A stretch of DNA of 64,000 nucleotides from Microbaculum sp051390635. GTDB lineage: Bacteria > Pseudomonadota > Alphaproteobacteria > Rhizobiales > Tepidamorphaceae. Where the stretch lies: contig NZ_JBPODT010000002.1 in NCBI RefSeq assembly GCF_051390635.1, positions 248,001-312,000 of the forward strand. The letters are read 5' to 3'. Of this stretch, positions 57,949 through 64,000 are shown in pieces. A program made the translations under genes and the position numbers. The notes under the pieces are model-generated. The model saw only the letters and a program-made list of their open reading frames with translations, searched no databases and was not told the origin of the DNA. Position 1 is the first letter of the stretch; each line of letters begins with the position of its first letter.

Positions 57949-58410
57949 TCAACCGGCGACGGCGGATGCCTTGTCGCTCAGCTTCTTGTTCAGCCCGTCG
58001 ATCAGTTTCAGGGCTTCGCGGGTAAAGCTCTCGACCTGTGCCTTCTCCGCCTCGAGGGCATCGAGCCGCGCGGTCGCCTTCTCGAGAGCCACGCGGATCA
58101 TCGGCGTGTCGTCATTCGCGGTGCCCGCCCGCAGGATCTCGTGGATGTCGTCGAGCGGCATCCCGATCTTCTTGCCGTTGGCGATGACCTCAAGGCGCTG
58201 CCGGTCCTCCACGGAATAGAGGCGACGGTTGCCATTGCGGCGCGGAGAAATAAGACCCTTCTCCTCGTAGAAGCGCAGGGCGCGCAGCGTAAAGCCGAAC
58301 TCCCGCGCGATTTCGCCGATGGTGAACAGGTTGCGGTTCGCTGCCGCGCCCGCCTCTCGTTCGCCGTGCCCCTGGGGTAGGCCAAGGACCACACCAGATT
58401 CATGTGTCAC
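57949..58410 (-). CDS. MerR-family transcriptional regulator
   Basis: This 153-aa protein has the MerR winged helix FTIGEIAREFGFTLRALRFYEEKGLISPRRNGNRRLYSVEDRQRLEVIANGKKIGMPLDDIHEIL, followed by a C-terminal coiled-coil dimerisation helix (RVALEKATARLDALEAEKAQVESFTREALKLIDGLNKKL). No cysteine cluster for metal sensing is present. GTG 58410 is chosen because GGAGG lies 8 bases before it; an ATG at 58446 would add 12 residues but has no ribosome site. Its target is not evident; MerR members of this style often control stress or acyl-CoA catabolic genes. Confidence 0.85.
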   Translation of the reverse strand: MTHESGVVLGLPQGHGEREAGAAANRNLFTIGEIAREFGFTLRALRFYEEKGLISPRRNGNRRLYSVEDRQRLEVIANGKKIGMPLDDIHEILRAGTANDDTPMIRVALEKATARLDALEAEKAQVESFTREALKLIDGLNKKLSDKASAVAG

Positions 58411-58728
58411 TTCATCTGCCTCCAAAGTCGCCCACGGATAGTGCATGGCATGGGATCGTTCTGATCGAATGCCATGTCGTCGAAATCCGTTGACATATAA
58501 ACATACGACGTGTTCCCGAGAGCTTTGGATCGCCACACGGGATCTGTGGGAACGCGACAACTGTACGATTCAATTCATCGGTTCCTGGTCGGACAGCGGA
58601 CCGATACGTCCGCAGCAGCCATGTCGTTGCGCTAGCTTATGCCACGCGATGAAAACGACATTATTATCTATGGGCGCCATATAATTAACATTTCACCGCG
58701 CCGGGGGTGAGCGGTGGCGGCGGGGCCG
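58411..58728. other. Intergenic region between MerR and AraC-type genes
   Basis: This 318-base gap includes the MerR promoter on the minus strand and a more AT-rich patch around 58630-58690. No protein-like frame or clear palindrome was found. Confidence 0.4.
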
Positions 58729-59769
58729 TTACCGCCCGGTCGGCTCTCTCCGCAGTTCCCCGCGCACGACGCTCGGCTTCTTGCCGAACCAGCGGTAGGA
58801 CGCGCGCGTGAACGCGCTGGGCGCTGAGAAGCCCAGTTGATAGGCGATCTCCGAGAAGCTGAGGCTCGGATCCTCGAGATAGCGCTCGGCCAGCGCCTTG
58901 CGTGTTTCGTCGAACAGCTGCTGGAACGAAGTGTTGTGTTCGGAAAGATAGCGCTGGAGGCTGCGTTCGCTGAGCCCGAGGCGGCGCGCCACGCGCTTCA
59001 GCTGGGCACCGTCTTCGCTCGGCAGCGCCTGGATGATCTCCTCGCGGACGCTGGTGATCAGATCGCGCGCGTGGTTGCGCTCCACCTGGATCCGATGGAG
59101 AAGCCTGCAGGCGATGCGAAAAAGCGCGGGATCGGCGTTCGCCGGGGTGGCGGAGAGCGCGTCGAGGGGAAAAGCGATCAGGTTCGTGCGCTGAGAGTAC
59201 TCGATCACGCGGCCGAGGATGCGGCGATGGCAGTCGAGCGTACGCGGTGCGGGGCGAACCAGCTGCACCGCCATCGAGCGCCAGTTCCGGTCGATGATCG
59301 GCATCAACAGGCCCATGATCAGCACCGCCGCGAAATCGTTGAGCTGCCAGCGTTTCACCATCAGCGGCGAAAAGCCCCATTCGACGACGACGCGATTCGA
59401 TTCCACCACGAGTTCGGCGTAGGCGACGTCGATCCGCGTGCTCAGGTAGCGGGTCAGTATTTCCAGCGCCGTCCGGCCGTCGGCGGCGTTCGCCATGGCA
59501 ATGGCCAGCGGTCCGGCGGGAGCCGTGAGCTGCCATTCGCCGAGACGTATGCCGAAGCTGTCGTCGGCGGATAGAAACGCCGCGACTTCCAGGAACTTGG
59601 CGAAACTGTCGAGGTTGACGAATTGCTCGTCGTCCTTGGGATCGAAGTCCGCAAGGCCGACGGCTCCGGCAATGCTCTCGTAGCTCAGGCCGGAAGCGTT
59701 CGTGACCTCGGCGAGTCCGGTCAACAGCGCTGCCGAGACCTGGAGGCGGTCGGTGCTGACGCCGTGCAT
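58729..59769 (-). CDS. AraC-family transcriptional regulator (OruR/ArgR-like)
   Basis: This 346-aa protein has an N-terminal arabinose-binding-like region of the PF12625 type (LTGLAEVTNASGLSYESIAGAVGLADFDPKDDEQFVNLDSFAKFLEVAAFLSADDSFGIRLGEW). The C-terminal pair of helix-turn-helix motifs is KRVARRLGLSERSLQRYLSEHNTSFQQLFDETRKALAERYLEDPSLSFSEIAYQLGFSAPSAFTRASYRWFGKKPSVVR. Relatives respond to amino acids or hydrophobic compounds. AGGAAAG supports ATG 59769 over an upstream in-frame ATG at 59874. Neighbouring genes give no clue to its targets. Confidence 0.86.
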   Translation of the reverse strand: MHGVSTDRLQVSAALLTGLAEVTNASGLSYESIAGAVGLADFDPKDDEQFVNLDSFAKFLEVAAFLSADDSFGIRLGEWQLTAPAGPLAIAMANAADGRTALEILTRYLSTRIDVAYAELVVESNRVVVEWGFSPLMVKRWQLNDFAAVLIMGLLMPIIDRNWRSMAVQLVRPAPRTLDCHRRILGRVIEYSQRTNLIAFPLDALSATPANADPALFRIACRLLHRIQVERNHARDLITSVREEIIQALPSEDGAQLKRVARRLGLSERSLQRYLSEHNTSFQQLFDETRKALAERYLEDPSLSFSEIAYQLGFSAPSAFTRASYRWFGKKPSVVRGELRREPTGR

Positions 59770-59917
59770 GTCTTTCCTAACGTTGCGGAACAACAATTTG
59801 GCGCGGGAGGATAAAAGTCGCAATGCCCTATCGGCAACTGAGCGAATAGCATGGCCACCTATTTTCCGTTTCACGTATTTCGAACGCGGTGGGGAGCTGT
59901 TCGGGACATGAATTTCA

Positions 59918-60382
59918 ATGAGTGACGCCGTTGGGTCGCCCGCGCCCGAAAGCGCCGATCCCGCGCTTCACGATCTCTATCGCCGCTGGGTCGATCTCAG
60001 CGGAGACGGGCGTTTGCCGTCGGCGCAGGAGCTGGGGGTCGACGATCTTATGGAGCGGCAGCCCGGAGCGGTGCTGATCACCGTCGAGCCGCGCGCCGAG
60101 GGAAGCCGGCGCTATGTCTATTCGCGGGTCGGCGCCGGCCACCAGGCTGTGCTCGGTCGCGATATCCAGGGCTATTCCATCGATGAGCTGGCCGCTCCCC
60201 AGCAGGTGGACTACTTCGAGTCGGTCTACGACAGGGTCGTCGATGAGGCCCGGCCTCACTATTGGATGCGGGTGAACGCGCAGGTCTGCAGCAAGCTGCA
60301 CACCTTCGAGCGGCTGATCGTTCCCGTCTCCGAGGACGGGGATACCGTCGACGGCTTCGTCGGCGTCTGGATCTGGCTCTAG
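59918..60382 (+). CDS. PAS-domain-like protein of the alphaproteobacterial PAS_5 type
   Basis: This 154-aa soluble protein reads DLYRRWVDLSGDGRLPSAQELGVDDLMERQPGAVLITVEPRAEGSRRYVYSRVGAGHQAVLGRDIQGYSIDELAAPQQVDYFESVYDRVVDEARPHYW. It then ends in a beta-rich HTFERLIVPVSEDGDTVDGFVGVWIWL. This is the shape of single-domain PAS_5 proteins, which are abundant and uncharacterised in alphaproteobacteria. There is no output domain, so it may act by protein interaction or ligand binding. It is divergent from the AraC gene and converges on the phosphomannomutase gene. Confidence 0.7.
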   Translation: MSDAVGSPAPESADPALHDLYRRWVDLSGDGRLPSAQELGVDDLMERQPGAVLITVEPRAEGSRRYVYSRVGAGHQAVLGRDIQGYSIDELAAPQQVDYFESVYDRVVDEARPHYWMRVNAQVCSKLHTFERLIVPVSEDGDTVDGFVGVWIWL

Positions 60383-60452
60383 ACAGCGCGGCTCGGTCGC
60401 ATAGCGGCTGCCGGCGCGAACAGTCGCGCCGGCGCGTCGCGGGAAATTCGAT

Positions 60453-61955
60453 TCAGATCTTCTGGTTGTATTCGCCGACTTCGGGCTGGGCCGACAGGTA
60501 GTCGTCGATCTCGGCGAAGATCGCCCGCATGTTGGCCTCCGAGGTCGGGCTCTCGACGACGACGACGAGTTCCGGCTTGTTGGAGGAGGCGCGAACCAGG
60601 CCCCAGGTGCCGTCCTCCAGCACGAGGCGGATGCCGTTGACGGTGATGACGTCGCGGACCTTCTGCCCGGCCAGGCTGTCGCCGGCCTCCGCGCGCGTCT
60701 TGAAATGCGCGATGGCCCTGTCGACCACGTCGTATTTCACCTCGTCGGCGCAATGCGGCGACATGGTCGGCGACTGCCAGGTCTGCGGCAGCGCGGCGCG
60801 AAGCGCAGACAGCGGCGTGCCGGCATTGTGGTCCAGCATCTCGCAGACCGCGATCGCGGCGACCAGGCCGTCGTCATAGCCGCGGCCCACCGGCGCGTTG
60901 AAGAAGAAGTGGCCGGATTTCTCGAATCCCGCCCGTGCGTCGAGTTCGTTGACGCGCCGCTTGATGTAGGAATGGCCGGTCTTCCAGTAGTCGACCGAGA
61001 CGCCGTTCTCCTTGAGCACGGGGTCGGTGGCGAACAGGCCGGTCGATTTCACGTCGACGACGAACCTGGAGCCCGGGTGCCGGGCGGACAGGTCGCGGGC
61101 GAGCAGCACGCCGACCTTGTCCGCGAAAATCTCCTCGCCGCTATCGTCGACGACGCCGCAGCGGTCGCCATCGCCGTCGAACGCAAGTCCGACGGCGGCG
61201 CCGCTCGCCTTCACCGCGTCGGCGACGGCGTGCAGCATCTTCATGTCTTCCGGGTTCGGATTGTATTTCGGGAAGTTGTAGTCGAGTTCGCAATCCAGCT
61301 CCACGACCTCGCAGCCGATCGCCCTGAGCACCCGCGCGGCGAACAGCCCGGCGGTGCCGTTTCCGCACGCCGCGACGACCTTCAGCGGCGTCTTGAGCGT
61401 CTTTCCCGCGACGAGGTCGGCGACATAGCGCTCGCCGAAATCCTCGACATACGTGTAGGAGCCGCCCTGACGCTGGACGCCCGCCCCCGACAGCACGATC
61501 TCCTTCAGCCGGCCGATCTCGTCGGGGCCGAAGGTCAGTGGCCGATCGGCGCCCATCTTCACGCCGGTCCAGCCGTTGTCGTTGTGGCTCGCCGTGACCA
61601 TGGCGACCGCGGGAACGTCGAGCGCGAACTGGGCGAAATACGCCATCGGCGAAACTGCCAGGCCGATGTCGTGAACCCGGCAGCCGGCCGACATCAGCCC
61701 GGCGACCAGCGACAGCTTGATCGACTGCGAATAGGACCGGTAGTCGTGGCCAACGACGATATCGGGCCGCACGTCGCGCTCGTGCAGCAGCGTGCCGATG
61801 CCCAGGCCAAGTGCCTGTGCGCCCATCAGGTTCAGTTCGCTGCCGATCAGCCAGCGGGCGTCGTACTCGCGAAAACCGGTCGGTTTGACGAGCGGGGTGG
61901 TCTCGTAGGCCGCGGTGTTGGCCGCGACCGCTGCGGTCGGCTTTGGAAGCATCAC
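60453..61955 (-). CDS. Phosphomannomutase/phosphoglucomutase (AlgC type)
   Basis: This 500-aa alpha-D-phosphohexomutase has active-site S123 in AMVTASHNDNGWTGVKMG, the metal-binding loop GLAFDGDGDRCGVVD, the sugar-binding loop FEKSGHFFFN and the phosphate-binding C-terminal VRASSNKPELVVVVES. It interconverts mannose-6-P/mannose-1-P and the glucose equivalents for polysaccharide and LPS precursors. The N-terminal ~20 residues are a low-complexity extension. Start 61955 has an alternative Met three bases later. Length is slightly above the 460-aa norm. It is followed upstream by two aspartic protease genes on the same strand. Confidence 0.92.
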   Translation of the reverse strand: MMLPKPTAAVAANTAAYETTPLVKPTGFREYDARWLIGSELNLMGAQALGLGIGTLLHERDVRPDIVVGHDYRSYSQSIKLSLVAGLMSAGCRVHDIGLAVSPMAYFAQFALDVPAVAMVTASHNDNGWTGVKMGADRPLTFGPDEIGRLKEIVLSGAGVQRQGGSYTYVEDFGERYVADLVAGKTLKTPLKVVAACGNGTAGLFAARVLRAIGCEVVELDCELDYNFPKYNPNPEDMKMLHAVADAVKASGAAVGLAFDGDGDRCGVVDDSGEEIFADKVGVLLARDLSARHPGSRFVVDVKSTGLFATDPVLKENGVSVDYWKTGHSYIKRRVNELDARAGFEKSGHFFFNAPVGRGYDDGLVAAIAVCEMLDHNAGTPLSALRAALPQTWQSPTMSPHCADEVKYDVVDRAIAHFKTRAEAGDSLAGQKVRDVITVNGIRLVLEDGTWGLVRASSNKPELVVVVESPTSEANMRAIFAEIDDYLSAQPEVGEYNQKI

Positions 61956-62022
61956 CTGTCCATTCGATCGTTTCGACGATGGCGAGAGCAGTTACAGCAC
62001 TCTCGTACGGGAAGGAACCGTC

Positions 62023-62535
62023 TCATTTGACGAGTTCGAGGGTATCTCCGGATAATTTGACGCTGGCAAGGCGGCCCAGGAAGCTCATGCCGAGCAGGCT
62101 GGAGGCGAGTGCGTCGTTTTCGGCGACCATCGCGCGCACGTCGCGCAGCACGATCCCTTCGACCTCGATGCGATCGAGCATGACGCTGGCCACGTTGACC
62201 TTGCCGTTGGCGGTCTGGACCGGGATGTTGAAATCGAGCGTGCGCGGGTCGAAGCCGGCGCGCCTGGCGTCGGCTTCCGTCAGCGCCACCGCCGATGCGC
62301 CGGTATCGGCGAGCATGTCGATCGTCCGGCCGTTCACCGTGGCCTGGACCAGGAAATGCCCGCGAGGGTCGGCGCGCAGCCGCACGGTGAGGGGCGCGGT
62401 GGCATAGGTGGACGAATTGGCGGACTCGTCGCGGCCGGCGTCCGGGTTCTCCGATTGGCTGACGTACTGCTCGAGCTTCGGGGCCGCGTAGACGGCGGCG
62501 CCGAGGACGAACAGGATTGCGAGACCGCGCATCAT
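62023..62535 (-). CDS. TIGR02281-type membrane-anchored aspartic protease (retropepsin-like)
   Basis: This 170-aa protein has an N-terminal membrane anchor (LAILFVLGAAVYAAP) and a periplasmic retropepsin-like domain. The active-site motif D77-T-G-A-S reads MLADTGASAVALT, followed by VQTANGKVNVASVMLDRIEVEGIVLRDVRAMV and LLGMSFLGRLASVKLSGDTLEL. Like retroviral proteases it should dimerise. GGAG eight bases before ATG 62535 supports the start; a longer frame to 62676 has no such site. It lies 154 bases from a paralogue on the same strand. Function in alphaproteobacteria is poorly known. Confidence 0.83.
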   Translation of the reverse strand: MMRGLAILFVLGAAVYAAPKLEQYVSQSENPDAGRDESANSSTYATAPLTVRLRADPRGHFLVQATVNGRTIDMLADTGASAVALTEADARRAGFDPRTLDFNIPVQTANGKVNVASVMLDRIEVEGIVLRDVRAMVAENDALASSLLGMSFLGRLASVKLSGDTLELVK

Positions 62536-62689
62536 CGCGATGGCTCCGGGTTGCCCGTCCGGACAGGTCGCCTGTTTGGACTTGCGCGAACGGCCCTCGA
62601 GGCTAGGCGAAAAGGGTAAGTCGAGGGTGAAACCGTTCGCCGGCCTCCGGCCTCGGTAAACGAACGGTAAACGCATAATGGACGCCGGG

Positions 62690-63409
62690 TCAGCGCGGTC
62701 CCGTCAGAACCATCTCGTCGCCGCGCACCGAATAGGACGTCAGCCGGTCGAGCACGTTCACGCCGAGCAGGTTGTCGTTCAGTGCGCCCGGCGGCGCCAC
62801 GTAGGCGCGCAGGTCATGGAAGGCGAGGGGACCGATCTCCAGCCGGCCGATCCTGGCCGGCGCCATGAAGGTGATGCCGTTGGCCGTCTCGACCGGCACC
62901 GAGTAAGAGAGCCCGCCCGGGTCGAGTCCCGCCGCGGCGGCGGTCGCTGGCGTCAGCGTCAGGACGCTCGCCCCGGTATCGACGATAAATCGCGCACCGG
63001 CGCCGTCGATGGTGCCGCGCGCGCCGAAATGGCCGCTCGCGTCGCGTCTGAGCGCGACGACGATGCGTCCGTCGGTATCCGTCGATGAGATTGGCGCGCC
63101 CGGCACCAGCTCTCCGAAGATGCGGGCGCCGAGGCCGGCGAACTCTGTGCGATAGCTGTACAGGGTCACGAGGATGAGTATCCCGCCGAGCCACACGGTG
63201 GCATGCCGCAGCGCGGTACCGGTGTTGAACCGGCGGCTGGCGAGCATCGAGCCGCCAATGACGATCAGCAGGGCGACCCCGCTGACCAGCGAGGCGAAGT
63301 CCGCGTTGGTGACGCCGCCGACCATCCCGTCGGAATGGCGCGACACCAGCACGATGGCCGCGAGCACAAGGATGCCGATGCCGATCCAGGCGAAGTTCAT
63401 GCCGCGCAC
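62690..63409 (-). CDS. TIGR02281-type aspartic protease with three N-terminal membrane helices
   Basis: This 239-aa paralogue of the preceding protein carries a longer N-terminal part with three hydrophobic segments (IGIGILVLAAIVLV, LVSGVALLIVIGGSML, TVWLGGILILVTLYSY) and then the protease domain. The active-site motif is D144-T-G-A-S in FIVDTGASVLTLT; VETANGITFMAPARIGRLEIGPLAFHDLRAYVAP and LLGVNVLDRLTSYSVRGDEMVL follow. The start is GTG 63409 or ATG 63400; both have plausible ribosome sites. The tandem pair suggests duplication followed by change in membrane topology. Confidence 0.83.
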   Translation of the reverse strand: MRGMNFAWIGIGILVLAAIVLVSRHSDGMVGGVTNADFASLVSGVALLIVIGGSMLASRRFNTGTALRHATVWLGGILILVTLYSYRTEFAGLGARIFGELVPGAPISSTDTDGRIVVALRRDASGHFGARGTIDGAGARFIVDTGASVLTLTPATAAAAGLDPGGLSYSVPVETANGITFMAPARIGRLEIGPLAFHDLRAYVAPPGALNDNLLGVNVLDRLTSYSVRGDEMVLTGPR

Positions 63410-63494
63410 CTTGTCTGCTCTCCTGCCGGTTGAGGTTGCTTGCGCAGGGATATGTGGCGCACCGCGCGCATCCGCAACGGATCGTCGGATGCGG

Positions 63495-64000
63495 TCAGGC
63501 CGCCGAGCGCCGCCGCGGCCGCAGCACCGGTTTCTCGTCGTCCAGTGGCGGCAGCGCCTTCATCACCCGTTCGCGCGGGAAAATGACGATCGCCTCGGTG
63601 CCCTCGCGCAGTTTCGAGCGGAAATCGAAGCGCCCGCCGTGCAGTTCGATCAGTTTCATGACGATCGGCAGGCCGAGTCCGGTGCCTTCGTCAGCGTTCT
63701 TGATGGCCACGGAGCCGCGCCCGAAGGTCTGCAAAACCGTCGGGATCTCGTCCTCGTGTATCCCAGGGCCGCTGTCCTTGACGCTGAGATACTGCCCGCC
63801 GCCCGAGGTCCAGCCGACGGTCAGCGTCACCTTGCTGCCGTTCGGCGAGAACTTGACGGCGTTGGTCAGGAGGTTGAGGACGATCTGGCGCACCGCGCGC
63901 TCGTCCACCCAGATCTTCGGTAGGTCTACCTCGAAAACCTCCTCGATCGTGATGCCGCGCTGATCGGCGCGCAGCTTCGCCAGATGATGGCAGTCCTGCA
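63495..64000 (-). CDS. Sensor histidine kinase, C-terminal part only
   Basis: The frame enters at the right edge and ends at 63495 (168 codons visible). It contains a HATPase_c domain: N-box RQIVLNLLTNAVKFSPNGSKVTLTV, G1 box VKDSGPGIHEDEIPTVLQTFGRG, G2 box GTGLGLPIVMKLIELHGG and RSKLREGTEAIVIFP. The tail is basic (RPRRRSAA). The dimerisation helix with the phospho-His and any sensor domain lie outside the window, so the signal is unknown. The frame has no stop between 63908 and the edge, so the GTG at 63908 is not the true start. Confidence 0.88.
   Translation of the reverse strand, partial: QDCHHLAKLRADQRGITIEEVFEVDLPKIWVDERAVRQIVLNLLTNAVKFSPNGSKVTLTVGWTSGGGQYLSVKDSGPGIHEDEIPTVLQTFGRGSVAIKNADEGTGLGLPIVMKLIELHGGRFDFRSKLREGTEAIVIFPRERVMKALPPLDDEKPVLRPRRRSAA

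Noticed and set aside
1..64000. CRISPR arrays, rRNA or tRNA genes
   Set aside because: No regularly spaced repeats and no tRNA cloverleaf or rRNA-like stretch was recognised on reading; a dedicated scan could still find a weak case.

Overview
The window is a 64 kb stretch of a G+C-rich alphaproteobacterial chromosome. The evidence is the codon use, the CCCGGGTCAAGCCCGGG-type palindromes, the dense catabolic ABC/TRAP operons, and two TIGR02281-type aspartic proteases. No rRNA, tRNA or CRISPR array was seen. Nearly all of it is accessory catabolism and transport.

Layout. (1) 1-11.5 kb: the 5' end of an MttB-like methyltransferase gene faces a family-5 ABC importer. The importer is followed by an iron alcohol dehydrogenase, an enolase-superfamily enzyme and a DAO-family flavoprotein, which fits uptake and breakdown of a methylated amine or opine-like compound. 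(2) 11.6-17.7 kb: a BenE-like transporter, a YcaQ-like glycosylase, a Cys-rich exported protein, exported MsrB and MsrA, a SqrR/BigR-like persulfide-sensing ArsR regulator with its palindrome, and methyltransferases. (3) 17.7-34.6 kb: the most interesting region. It is a compact bacterial microcompartment (BMC) locus with one BMC-P, one BMC-H and one BMC-T shell protein and an acylating aldehyde dehydrogenase. These are combined with GlxBCD/N-methylglutamate-synthase-like proteins, a gamma-glutamyl-ligase-like glutamine synthetase homologue, a sarcosine-oxidase-like flavoprotein, an octopine-dehydrogenase-like protein, a malate dehydrogenase with an extra N-terminal domain, RidA and a Liv-type ABC importer. 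Three copies of one palindromic operator, next to a GntR/FCD regulator, tie the locus together. No phosphotransacylase or alcohol dehydrogenase of the usual metabolosome core is present.

(4) 34.6-44.6 kb: a sugar-acid-type module (GMC oxidoreductase, TRAP transporter, semialdehyde dehydrogenase, two-subunit UxaA-type dehydratase, GntR/UTRA regulator, enolase-superfamily dehydratase). It lies exactly between two 124-bp direct repeats (113/124 identical) made of the 3' end of livF. (5) 44.8-56.06 kb: an integrative island in dusA. A 42-codon dusA remnant and a complete dusA flank it with 29-bp direct repeats (27/29 identical). It carries a tyrosine integrase at one end and a PrtN-like gene at the other. 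Its cargo is a LacI/HisD-like/SDR module and a LysR/2,2-dialkylglycine-decarboxylase/polar-amino-acid ABC module. (6) 57-64 kb: more ordinary genes (TauE-type permease, MerR and AraC regulators, PAS protein, phosphomannomutase, two aspartic proteases, and the end of a histidine kinase).

Working model for the BMC locus (inference): an imported amine is joined to glutamate, oxidised to release an aldehyde, and the aldehyde is converted to acyl-CoA inside the shell, with the malate- and octopine-dehydrogenase-like proteins recycling NADH. Starts were chosen by Shine-Dalgarno fit and homologue-like N-termini. Function calls rest on remembered family motifs, not searches.
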